Source of the DNA: Atherix ibis
Taxonomy: Eukaryota; Arthropoda; Insecta; Diptera; Athericidae
Length of the DNA stretch: 64,000 nt
Direction of reading: 5' to 3'
Assembly: GCA_958298945.1 (NCBI GenBank)
Contig: OY282606.1
Coordinates: 88,729,696 to 88,793,695, forward strand
The notes under the pieces were generated by a model. That model worked only from the letters and a program-made list of their open reading frames with translations, searched no databases and was not told where the DNA came from. Shown here one piece after another: positions 1 to 11,300 of the stretch. The stretch's first letter is position 1; each line of letters starts with the position of its first letter. The translations under genes were made by a program, and so were the position numbers.

Positions 1-763
1 TGAAAATTTTCTTACCATTCAGATTTTATTTCTATCGACCAGAAGAGTTGTTTGTACCAAATACCTATAATAGATTCTTAGGTAAAAGATATATATTTTT
101 TTTTATTAATTCCACTTTTAATATTTACACTTTTGTTTTTTGTTTTTTTTTTTTTTTTTTTTTATAATAGTTGCTCCTGGAGGTGATCATTTAATATCAC
201 TAATTGATGAGATTACATATGTTGCACCTCCTTCACCGATGATATCACAAATTGATGATATTCCACCGGAACAATTTTGCAATGGTGATAATCGTCCACC
301 CAATTGTGGAGCTAATTGTATGTGCACCCATAAAGTGGATATACCGCTGGGTGCTATTGTCGAAGTAGTTTTAGTCGATGAAGTTCAACAGACGAATCTT
401 AGTCATCCGTTCCATTTACATGGTACATCATTTCATGTTATTGGAATGGGTAGATCACCTGATACACAAGTGAAGAAGATCAACTTGAAACACGCCCTAG
501 AGCTTGATAGAAAAGGAATGTTGCGGCGAGACTTTTCTAAACCGCCACTTAAGGATACCATAGCTGTACCCAATAATGGTTATGTTGTTTTACGTTTCCG
601 TGCAGACAATCCAGGCTATTGGCTATTTCATTGTCATTTCCAATTTCATATTTTAATTGGAATGAACTTGGTTATACATATTGGAAGTCATCATGATCTT
701 CCACCTGTACCACCTGGATTTCCAAAATGTGGAAATCATTTACCACCCATTAAATTCCATTAA
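1..763 (+). CDS. Laccase / multicopper oxidase, C-terminal part (two last coding exons)
   Basis: Copper-dependent oxidase of diphenols; insect laccases are secreted and act in cuticle tanning or detoxification (family knowledge). The coding sequence joins 1..81 and 171..763 across an 89-bp GT..AG intron. The first exon reads LPFRFYFYRPEELF, and the second starts in frame at VAPGGDHLISL. The methionine at 140 lies inside the intron poly-T and is not a start. Copper ligands are visible: HPFHLHGTSFHVIG near 404-445 and HCHFQFHILIGM near 628-663. The latter carries the His-Cys-His cluster and a methionine ten residues after the Cys, the usual type 1 axial ligand. The stop is TAA at 761-763. The N-terminal cupredoxin domains lie before the window. 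The family call is strong; which insect laccase paralogue this is cannot be settled. Confidence 0.93.
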
Positions 764-830
764 AGTCTTATCTAGGAGGAACTTTTAGCAAAAAGCAATA
801 ATTTAATGCCAAACAATATATCATTATTAA

Positions 831-836
831 AATAAA
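831..836 (+). terminator. Candidate polyadenylation signal of the laccase gene
   Basis: An AATAAA hexamer lies 68 bp after the laccase stop codon, in AT-rich sequence. Such hexamers arise often by chance here, so the assignment is tentative. The rest of 764-1027 holds no gene that I can see. Confidence 0.4.
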
Positions 837-1027
837 TAATTATTTTCAAATCGGGCAGTAAATTTAGATTTAAAATTACTTTTATTTAAATATACGCCAT
901 TTAATGTGCTATTCGAGAAAAAAAATGTACAGAAGCTTGATTGCTAAAGAGAAGATTTTAATAAAAATTTAACGAAATATATACGAAGGAAGATAAAATT
1001 TTATTGAATTTTATTAAATGTTTTTAA

Positions 1028-1270
1028 TTTTTTTTCTATTTTTTTTTTGTGAAAATTATTCAGACACGAATATAGTAAAAAAAAATTTTTTTAATTGTAT
1101 TTTCAAATATTTATAAAAATGAAATGTAAACTTTTCCTCCGATATTTTTATTTTAATTGTTATCAAAATTTTTTGATTAATAAATATATTCATAATTGTT
1201 AAAAAAATTATGAAAATAATATTAAAAGTATTTTCATTTTTCTTAACAATAAAAATTGTTTTATCAATTA
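1028..1270. repeat. AT-rich dispersed repeat, copy 1
   Basis: About 240 bp that reappear almost unchanged at 15946-16190, sharing the block GAAAATTATTCAGACACGAA and the stretch around CTTTTCCTCCGATATTT. In both places it lies directly 5' of a mariner end of the same family. It has no convincing coding content; the minus-strand reading frame at 1056-1295 is a chance frame. Confidence 0.75.
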
Positions 1271-1274
1271 CATT

Positions 1275-1631
1275 CGGCGTTTTCCTTTGGACCAATTTTG
1301 CTACTAGTCGGTTGTTCTAGCTGTCATCATCCACTCTACCTCGAACAAACGAGCACATTGAACTGGGAGTTACGCATACAATTTACGTTAGGTGGATTCT
1401 AGTTGCTAAAGTGAAAATAGATAGTTTTGCGGGTTCGTTGGTTATGTTGAAGAGTCATATTTTTGTCAGTATTGAATAAACTCAGTTTTTATTGTTTATG
1501 TGTGAGTAAACTCAGTATTGTTGATGACTATTTTGAGGTTATGTTTCTACTAGGGTTTAGAATTTGGCTTTTTTTGGTTACCTACTCGCAGCTACCCACT
1601 AGTAGCAAAATTGGCCCAAAAGGAAAACGCC
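1275..1631. mobile_element. Short inverted-repeat element (MITE-like), 357 bp
   Basis: The left arm 1275-1308 (starting CGGCGTTTTCC, ending ACTAGT) is matched by an inverted right arm 1598-1631 (starting ACTAGTAGC, ending GGAAAACGCC). The sister locus at 16190 has the same flanks without this segment, which supports an insertion. The target duplication is not clear. It encodes nothing recognisable. Confidence 0.65.
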
Positions 1632-1639
1632 TAATATTA

Positions 1640-2835
1640 TTGGTTGTCGGTTTTTTCTCAACAGAGGAATTAATTGTATTTTTTTAGAACCAACTTCACA
1701 CTTAAGCCGCATAATCATACGTATTTTAACAGCTGACATAGCAAAACTTGCTCGTAAAAAAATCGATTGATTCTGCATAGTAGTTTTTGGTTGATACCCT
1801 TTTAAATATGGAAAGTGAAAAACAGTATTTTCGGCATATTTTACTTTTTCACTATAGAAAAGATAAAAATACTGTTCAAGCAAAAAAAAAATTAGCCGAT
1901 GTGTATGAGAGAAGATGTGTTAAGTGAGCGCCAGTGCCAAAACTATTTTGCAAAATTTCAATCCGGCAATTTTGATCTCGAAGATGAACCACGTTCTGGA
2001 AGGCCATTGATTGATGCAAACCGGCAAATAACAATTCGTGATATCGCTGAGAGATTAAATTTATCGAATAAGATCGTTCAGGAATTTTTGAAACGGCTAG
2101 GTTTTATCTGAAAGCTCGGCATAAAGGTTCCTTACCTTCTTACGGAAAAAAATTTGTGCCGTCACATTGACGTTTGTGATTTGCTTCTCAAACGCCAAGA
2201 AAATGATCCATTTTTGAAGCGTATCATTAGTGGGGACGAGAAATGGGTTCTCTACAACAATGTTAAGCACAAAAGATCCTGGAGTAGAAAAGATGAACCG
2301 GCTCAAAGCACTTCGAAAGCTAATATTCATCAAGAAAAGGTTATGCAATCGGTTTGGTGAGATTTCAAAGGAATCGTTTATTTTGAGCTTCTACCGAGCA
2401 ATACAACGATCAATTCTGAAGTTTACTATCATTAGTTGGACAAATTGAATAATTCACTTAAAGAAAAAAGGTCAGAAGTGGTCAATAGAAAAGGTTAAAT
2501 GTTCCAACAGGATAATGCGAAACCATATACAAGGTTGACCACTTGGCAAAAGCTTTTAGAGCTTGGAGATGAGATATACTGCCATACCCACCATACTCTA
2601 CAGACCTAGGACGTTCTGATTATCATTTGTTCCGGTCTATTTTTAGACAGTAAAATGTTTAATTCAAATGAGAAGGTCAAAAATCACTTGGATCAGTTTT
2701 TGCCAGCAAAGAACAAAAATTTTATGAGCGTGGAATCATGTTACTGCCAGAAAGATGGCAAAGGGTATTTTGGATCACATTGGACAATAATTAATTGAAT
2801 AAAATCAGAAGGATACTTTACTCCAATAAAAATCT
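1640..2835 (+). mobile_element. Decayed mariner element, family 1, copy 1
   Basis: The left end is a degraded mariner terminal repeat (TTGGTTGTCGG after TA), compared with TTGGGTTGTCCGAAAAG in the copy at 16196. The right terminal repeat is no longer recognisable. The interior is a broken transposase at 1808-2794. Confidence 0.75.
1808..2794 (+). pseudogene. Mariner transposase pseudogene (family 1)
   Basis: Start codon in the context of MESEKQYFRHILLF, then frameshifts. Recognisable blocks in order are the helix-turn-helix region with [20 protein letters not shown], then [21 protein letters not shown], and a degraded C-terminal catalytic region ending near a DNN stop at 2792-2794. Mariner transposases are about 345 residues and this copy spans about 329 codons. 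Several stops and frame changes make it inactive. The closest relatives in the window are the copies at 6777 and 16825. Confidence 0.85.
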
Positions 2836-2919
2836 TTATCAACAAAGTCTTTTCACAATATTCTAAATTTAAAAAGTAGTCAAAAAAAGATACTCTTAGA
2901 AATTCTCTTATTCAAGTTA

Positions 2920-4178
2920 CCAGGTGTATAAACGTAAATCCGCTGATTTTTAGTCAAAAAACACATGTTTTTTTAATAGAAAGCAAAAAGAAATTTATTC
3001 AAAGTAATTGCCCTCGCTAGCTACACATTTTTTCCATCTCTCGGGTATATGTGGATACCACACCAAAAAAATTCCTTCTCTTTCGAGGCAAACCACTCAT
3101 CAAGCCATTTTCGGACGTCTTCGTAAGAATCGAAGTGCTGCTCAGCGAGCGCATGACCCGTCGACGAAAACAGGTGGTAGTCAGAAGGGGCCAGGTCTGG
3201 TGAATAAGCGGGGTGAGGTAGCACCTCCCAGTTGAGTGTCTCCAAGTAGTTTCGGAACATTTTTGACGTGTGCGATGGTGCGTTGTCGTGGAGGAAAATC
3301 AGCTTGTCATGTCTTTGTTGATAATCCGTCCTTTTTTCAAGCAGAGCACAGTGCAATTTGATCAGTTGTTAGTGATAGCGGCGGGCATTGATAGTTTCAC
3401 CAGGTTTCAACATCTCATAGTAGATGATTCCACCAAACGCACAGCATCATCTTCCCTCCGAAACGATTTGGTCTTGGGGAAGATGTTGATGGTTGGCCGA
3501 GATCAACCCACGTTTAGGATTCTCGAAATATATACAATTTTCATCGCCTGTCACAATCCGATGCAGCAAAGACTTTCTTTTTTGTCTGGCGAGCAAGATC
3601 TCGCATATGTTTTGGCGTCGATCCATCTGCCTATCGTCCAATTCATGCAGCATCTATTTTACGATCTTTTCAATTTATTCATAGCACGCAGACAATTTCC
3701 CCATGGCTCCGCGAGCATTTTTTCTTTTGTCCAAAAGAGCCTGCAATTGATGGTCCTCAATCTTCCTAGGCCGATTTTCACGATTCTTTTCCTTCTTATC
3801 TACAACCTTCCTAGGCCGATTTTGTCCCACAAGTCAAAATTGCCGTCTTTAAATCGACGAAACCAATCTCGGCACGTTGTTTTCGTTTAAGCCCTGAAAC
3901 CATAAGCCTCCATAAGCATTCAATATGATTCGGCAGCCAATTTCTTCAAATTGAAGCAGAAAAGCAGAGCTTCCCGAATATCCTATTTTTCTAGCACAAA
4001 ACTAAACATGATTACCAAAGGGAATGTGTATGTTGTTGTACGAAATTGCCGACAATGTGCACTGATTAATGTTGACAGATGTCAAACTCATAAAAAAAAG
4101 TATGGCTGCCCATGGTAGCTTAATACGCTCCCTCACGCCATCTATGACCAAAAAGCGGATTTAAGCTTATCCACATGG
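2920..4178 (-). mobile_element. Decayed mariner element, family 2, copy 1 (1259 bp)
   Basis: Terminal repeats begin CCAGGTGTATAAAC at 2920 and, inverted, CCATGTGGATAAGC at 4178. Each is flanked by TA (2918-2919 and 4179-4180), the target duplication expected for mariner. The transposase reads on the minus strand. A second copy with the same ends lies at 62895-63976. Confidence 0.85.
2995..4010 (-). pseudogene. Mariner transposase pseudogene (family 2)
   Basis: The start codon is at 4010-4008 and the open part begins with degraded LREALLFC-type sequence. TCRDWFRRFKDGNFDL marks the DNA-binding half, and ICEILLARQKRKSLLHRIVTGDEN the first catalytic aspartate region. HDNAPSH followed by [13 protein letters not shown] gives the last two aspartates, separated by 34 residues (DD34D, mariner). 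Frameshifts and stops are spread through the N-terminal half, and the C-terminus is shifted before the TAA at 2995. Confidence 0.85.
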
Positions 4179-4180
4179 TA

Positions 4181-5036
4181 TACTAGTTAATGGAGAATTA
4201 ATATCTAAATACTCGTTAATAAGTCCTTAATAAGACGGACTTTTTAGAAAGAGTTCCAAAATATTTTTGTCCTAAAAACCCAAATTACCAAAAAAAAAAA
4301 CGGATAATAACTGGCAAGGGTACATTGTAATGACAATTATGAAGAAACTATTAACTACGTTACTGTGTTATAAAATTAAAAAAAAACTCCCCTTTAAAAC
4401 TATTCACACTAAAACAATATTTTAAAAAGGACTAGTTATGAAAAAAAAAAGAATTAAAACGAATTTTTATTAAAAATAATTAAATTTATTCCGTAATCAA
4501 ATAGTTTTAATCGAATATATAAACACTGAACATGAATTGTTTTTCCTTATTTTTTTTTTTAATCTTTCCACAGCAGTAAATATTACTAATGAATCCTTTT
4601 ATGTTTTCATTTCGCTCTACGAAGAAGAAGTTCGTCCTAAATATGTTTATTTGTTTTTTCTATTTTTTCATTTAACAAAACTATAAAATTCGATGAATAT
4701 ATATTGCGCTGTTGTTATTATCTTTATCAATTTCATATTTGTGAAATTCCATTTAAGTAGAATGTTTTCATTTAATTAATCCTATAATGTGTGTATGTAT
4801 GCATGTATATATATATAAGAGTTGAATCATAAAAATAATATCCTTTCATTTGCAAATATAGAGAGTATAATAATAATGCGATAAAATAATAAAGCGAAAA
4901 ATAAATTGTCGTAAAATATTTTCGTTAGTTTTTGCCATAGTTCGTTATTATATCGTTAAAAAAAAAATATTCAAAAATCGTTTCTAATTTGGATAAAAGA
5001 TTGTTTTGTTTTGTTATTTTTTTATAATGCAATTGA
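4181..5036. other. AT-rich spacer, probable Mlp 3' UTR
   Basis: No gene is seen. On the minus strand it directly follows the Mlp stop codon, so at least part should be 3' UTR. A minus-strand AATAAA lies near 4644-4649, but several such hexamers exist. Confidence 0.35.
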
Positions 5037-5307
5037 TTAGGCCATCGATAGTGTACCGGCGCCTATGCCAAAGCCGACACCTTTTGGACCGTAATTGCGT
5101 CCATAACAGCTTCTGCAGTAAATGTCGCCGTCAGGTCCATCATTCAAATTTGTTGAATCTAATGACTTGCGACAATCTGCACAATGGAAGCATCTTTTAT
5201 GCCAAATTCGACTTTTACTAATCATTTGTTCTGCAGCAAAAACAGCATAACCACATCTAGGACAACCATTATGTGATTTGGCACCAGCGAATGGTATACC
5301 ATCAGGG
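5037..5307 (-). CDS. Mlp84B: Mlp coding exon 8: LIM5 and stop
   Basis: 271 bp coding [20 protein letters not shown], then LIM5 through [20 protein letters not shown], ending GTLSMA and TAA at 5039-5037. It matches the C-terminus of fly Mlp84B in domain order and length. Confidence 0.92.
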
Positions 5308-8300
5308 CTGTAAATAAACAGATTTAGGCAATATTAAAAATAATTATTTCTAAAAGTATTAAATGAGTTTTTAATATTGACTTACAAGGCTACTGTGGAT
5401 TCGCCGTTTGTCGAAACCAAAGTTGGAGCATGACCGTAACCAAATCCTTTTGGTCCAAACAATTTTCCATAGCATGCTTTACAATGGATCTCCTTATCTG
5501 GTCCGTCACAGGCAATCATTGAATCCAGTGGTCGATGGCATTCAGAGCAATTATAGCATTTCCTATGCCACATTTTTCCTTTAGACAATTGTTGTTCAGC
5601 TGCAAACACCATACCACCGCAACGGGGACAACCTTGTCCTTCTGGCGCCTTAATTGATGTGGTGTCTGCATTATAAAATGGACGTTGTTGCGAAATTTCG
5701 TCTTCACTATACAAAATTAGAAGAAAAAAATATTAATAACAATAAACCAGTGATGCTTAGATGCTTATTTACGTAAGACCATCAGTTTGTAAGAATCCAG
5801 AGCCACAGGCAAAACCATAACCGTGCGGACCCCATTTTTTTCCATAGCAAGTCTTACAGTAGATATCTTTGTCTGGACCATCACAAGCAATGATCGAATC
5901 TAATGTCTTTTTGCAATCATGGCATTTGTAGCATTTTCTATGCCATTCTCTTCCCTTTGAGAGCACTTGTTCAGCAGCAAATACAACACCACCACAACGA
6001 GGACATCCAGTGCCTGGTGCTGCCCTAATTCGTGCAGTATCAATAACAGTTGTTTTTGGAGCAGAATCACTAAAAAAACAAAACAAAAAACAATTTATCC
6101 AATATTACGTATTCAAGCATGGACAAAATTTTACAGGTAAAACAATAAAAAAAAAACAGTTGCAACATAAATTTTACACTTACAATAATAAAACAAAATA
6201 TAAATAATAAATGCATTGTTGAATTTTGTGTTATTGTATTTAATATAGCAAGGGAATTTTTCAATTAAAAATTATCTTAAAAGCTTAGAGCAAAGACAAA
6301 TCCTTTTTTTTTTACAAACTGAAGGCAATAATTAATCAAAAATTATTTGAAATTTTAATTAAGTTTTCCATGAATTCTTGTATTTTTAATTTAGCTATTT
6401 TATATAATAAGAATTATTTAACTACCAAACGATTCAATAAATTCATAACTGACTATATTGCGAGCAAAGTTATAAGGACATAATTTGGTGACGTAAATTG
6501 GTTACTAAAATCGTGCGATAAAAAATCGACTTTTTGTTGTAGCTTTATGCAAAAGCATTATATATACACAGATAATATTCAAAGTAATGTGTAATGACCA
6601 AATTACCTACCAAAAGGTGTGAAAACGTCATCAAAAATCATCGCAAAGGAATCGAGTCTCGCAAGGGGTCTTGTGGCAGCCATTTGAATAATATTTTACT
6701 TTATGCGTAATGGCAAAGTTCAAATAATATTGGGTTGTTCGGAAAGTAATTTGGTTTACTTCTTATAGTGATTTTCTTATAGTGAAGTAATATTTGTCTG
6801 ATCCAATACCCTTTGCCATCTTACTGGCAGTATCATGATTCCACGGTCATAAAATTTTTGTTCTTTGCTGGCAAAAAACTGATACAAGTGATTTTTGACT
6901 TTATAATTTGCATTAAACGTTTTACTGTATAAAAAATTTTGTAGAGACCGGAACAAATAATAATCGGAAGGTGCCAGGTCTAGAGAGTATAGTGAGTGTG
7001 GCAATACATCCCATCTCCAAACTCTAAAAGCTTTTGCCGAGTGGTCAAACTTGTATGTGGTTTCGCATTATCCTGTTGGAACACTATACCTTTCCTATTG
7101 ACCAATTCAGACCTTTTTTCTTTAAGTGAATTATTCAATTTGTCCAATTAATGATAGTACACTTTAGAATTGATCGTTGTGTTACTCGGTAGAAGCTCAA
7201 AATAAACGATTCCTTTGAAATCCCACCAAACAGATAGCATAACCTTTTTTTTGATGAATATTGGCTTTCGAAGTGCTTTGAGTCGGTTCATCTTTTCTAA
7301 CATTGTTGTAGACAACCCATTTCTCGTCCGCACTAATGATAGGCTTCAAAAATGGATCATTTTCTTGGCGTTTGAGAAGCATATCACAAACGTCAATACG
7401 ACGGAACAAATTTTTATCCGTAAGAAGATGAGGAACCCATATGTCGAGCTTTGAGATTAAACCTAGCCTATTCAAACATTGCTGAACGATCCTATTTGAT
7501 AAATTTAATCTCTCAGCGATCTTGCGGGTTGTTATTCGCCGATTTGCATCAATTAATGGCCTTCCAGAACGTGGTTCATCTTCGAGATCAAAATTGCCGG
7601 ATTGAAATTTTGCAAAACAGTTTTGGCACTGGCGCTCACTTAACACATCTTCTCTCATACACATCGGCTAATTTTTTTGCTTGAACAGCATTTATATCTT
7701 TTCTATAGTGAAAAAGTAAAATATGCCGTAAATACTGTTTTTCAGTTTCCATTATTAAAAGGGTACCAACCAAAAACTACTGTGTAGAATCAATTGAATT
7801 TCTTACAAAAAAGCCTTGCTATGTCAGCTGTCAAAATACATATGATTATGCAGTTTAATGTAGCCCACACACAGGCCAACTTGGTCGGCCGACTAGGCAA
7901 ATTGTAGCGTGTGTGGGGCAGTCGGCTGACTATTTTGATGATTGGTGAGGTGGTTAGAAGAAAATCAAAATATTTTGGTTTTTATGGGCGGAGTTAATGG
8001 CTGGTAGCTGAAGTTGACTGTGTATGTGCCAGTATGTCAAAAAATCATTTGTATTTCGGTTTTTATGTTGAACACATCGCAGTGTTCGACAAATGGCTGT
8101 TGTTAATAATGAACTTTGGAGAGAGTTTTTGATGAGACTTTCACCATTGAAGTATTTTTTACCATTGAAGTATTTTTTACCATTGAATTATTTTTTACCA
8201 TTGAAGTATTTTTTACCATCTGGTATTTTTACCAGATAGAGAGGTCTCTGCTAATTTAGGAATTTTATGTGTCCAACTCTCTTAATATGGAATAACGAAT

Positions 8301-11300
8301 CTCATTGAGATACTACAGATGCAAATAAGATCACAATTCTGACATCATCCCTATAAGGTTATGGAAAGATTTAAGATATTGACAGCGATGATTAAATGTC
8401 GCTTTCTTTGTCGTAGCAATTTTGTTCTTTCCTTCTGGTAAATATTGAACATAATTTCGACAATAATGATTGCTGTATCAAAACTATGAAACCTTAATCA
8501 TACAGAAAAATTTTCTTTCCAGATGCTTTTTTAACGAAATTATCTTATGTACAAAACTGGCTATTTTATTAAATGTATTTTTATGGAATCAACTAAATAA
8601 ACTAATTTCAAAAATGTCTCAACATAAAAATAAATATTAATACAATATGGTTAGAGGCTGTAGAAAATGAGTGTATTCCAAAGTTTCTAAAAACTCTTAG
8701 AAACTTTTTGCCGTTCTTGGTCCATTTTCCTGTCTTTTCAGTTCTTTTTTCCCTTCGCATTGGATCATAGAAGACAATTAAAAATGCATTTGCAAATATT
8801 TATCACTTTGCTTATATAGTGCAAGGACAAATAAAAATCTTTTTTGACTAATCTGCCAAAGGGCAAATAATTTATTGCATATTTTCCATATTTAAATAAC
8901 AAATAAAAACATAAGCATGCACTTTTTTCAACTGGTAAATTGTGAAGTCAATAACTTCTTTATTAAATTTGTTTTTTTTTTATGGCAGAAAGAAGATATA
9001 CCAGAGAATATAGTAAAAATTAACAATAAATGATGAATAGATTTCTTCCGACTAAAACATTCTTCTTATTCTTCTGAACACAAAATTTTTGACGTTTCAG
9101 CCGAACACAGCTAAAGATGTGTTCAACACAAAAACCGAAAAACAAAGGGATATTGTTGTCAAAAAAAATTTTATGTAGACATGGCACCCACTGCCATCTA
9201 GTTGTCGTAATAGAAATTTATTGAATTGCAAAAGAATAATTTATATTCATTTTAATTCACTTATTGGAAACAAAAATACAATTTATATACAACGATAGGC
9301 AATTTTTATTTTTTGTACAATCTTTTGATACAAAATGGATTTCTATTTTAGGTTTATTATTTATTCCGTAAATATGAATCAAATATAAAGCGCCTCAATT
9401 TTGTAGACTTTCGGAGAGTTTGAAAACTTAAATTCTCCATAAAAGTGGAGACTCAAGAGCTATTCTTGCCATTTGTGAAGTTTTATTTTGGCACATCGAA
9501 AAGTGCAATTAAAAGTGTTTTTTTCTTTTACATATTTACAAGTATTTACGAGAAAGTAAGTATTTTTATAAATAGTTATATTTTTAATAAAACTTAATAC
9601 GAAGTTTTTATTTCAGTAAATTAAGTAATTTATTAGAAATTGCTAGAAATTCGACGAAAAGAGGAAGCCGGGAATTTCTTTCTTTCGGTAAGTTGAAACC
9701 GAAAGAAAGAAATTCCCGGTTTATCTGGTCCAAAAAGTGGTTAAAATGTAAAAACCGGCTTTACATTTATTTTACATTAATAAAACCGACTTTATTAATG
9801 TAAAATAAATGTAAACAAATATGATGTTGACAGTTCAATGTTTACCACAAAATAGTTCAGTGCCGGTGTACGTAAAGTGTGTGTAAGAAAGTTTAAGGGA
9901 CCGAATTTTTCAGTCTATTTTTCATTACTGTTTTCATTGTGTTAAAATAAATAAAGTATATTCTTCGGTAGGCTTATTATTTTAAATAAATTTGTTTTGC
10001 TTACTCTATTAGACCATATTATAATGCATTTACTACATAATATTGTTTTCTTTTTTTTTTAGAATATTAGTTATTAATTTTTTAAGTACATTAAATTGTT
10101 CATCTTGTAATTTAGTTTTAAAGCATTTCCTTTAATGTTGTATATGATTATCTTCTTATTGTGCACATAATTGTTTTCATATAATCAAATAACTTACAAT
10201 TTATATTTTTATATGCTCTTCCACTTTATAATTCTGTTTAAATAAATAATATATAGTGAAATAAACAAAAAAATATTTTAAAATAGAATACTGTGTTTTA
10301 TTGCATATTTACACAACTAATTCCATCAAACAACAAGACCCGCAATATTAAAAAATCTGCTTCTTTACGCATAAATGGTATCACATATGATAAATGGTTT
10401 TAAACGAACCGCTTCAATCGCATACTGAACTTTTAAATTGGCCCCCAATAATTTACGCCGTTTCTGTTGTATTGAAGTTGGTTGGACAGAATTTTTGTGT
10501 AGAGGCCTATCTAGTTCTGCTTTAATCTAAGCGAAAAACCTTAGATTAAAGAATACCTGGATAGGCCCTTACCGTATATGTATACGCAATTTTGTGTACA
10601 AATATTTGCTGGGGGGATACGAGTGTCAAAAATTTTTTATGTAGACATGACACCCACTGCCATCTATGTGTCGTAATGAAAATTTCTTTAATTGCAAAAG
10701 CATAATTTATATTTATTTTAATTCACTTACTGGAAACAAAGATACAATTTAAATACAACGATAGGTCATTTTTATTTTTTGTACAATCTTTTGATACGAA
10801 ATCGAATTCTATTTTAGGTTTATTAAACATTTCGTTAATATCAATCAAATATAAACCGCCTCAATTTTGTAGACTTTCGGAGAGTTTGAAACTTTAATTC
10901 ACCATGAAAGTGGAGAATGGGGGGTTAGCTTTATCATTTCTGATGTTGTTATTGTGTCAAATAGTGAAGTGCAAGTGAAAGTGTAGTTGTTATCAATTTT
11001 GAAGAATTTACGAAAATGTAAGTATATTTATAAGTAGTTATATTGTTGATAGAAATTAATACAAATTTTTTATTTCAGAAAATGAAGTGTTTTATGAAGA
11101 ATTGCTGCTCAACCGACAAAATGAGGAATCCGGGAATTTCTTTCTTTCGGTAAGTTAATATTTTGTTTTTTACTTCAGAAATTAAAAAAAAATAAGTTTA
11201 TAATGTTTTCAGATGGTTTTGAATGATTTATTTTGTGCAAAAAGTGTTTAAAAGTGGAAAGTTCGGCATTCAATGAATGTAAACAAATACGGTGTTGACA

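Larger units (their letters stand above)
9157..10533. repeat. Internal tandem unit A of the 4.1-kb element
   Basis: Parallels 10628-11873 in order: the block ACCCACTGCCATCT, TTGTACAATCTTTTGATAC, GTAGACTTTCGGAGAGTTTG, a THAP-like exon, the block GTGCCGGTGTA, and a tail with ACAACAAGACCCGCAAT and TTTAATCTAAGCGAAAAAC. It carries three palindromes that unit B lacks (9668-9719, 9760-9815, 10506-10568). Confidence 0.8.

Noticed and set aside
140..170. Methionine and phenylalanine run before the laccase frame
   Set aside because: It is the poly-T tract and acceptor of an intron; the true exon begins at 171 and continues in frame from 1-81.
5386..5390. Four-LIM isoform by read-through of the exon 7 donor
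   Set aside because: The TAA after GTAAGT in phase 2 is automatic and occurs at several exons here, so it is not evidence for an isoform.
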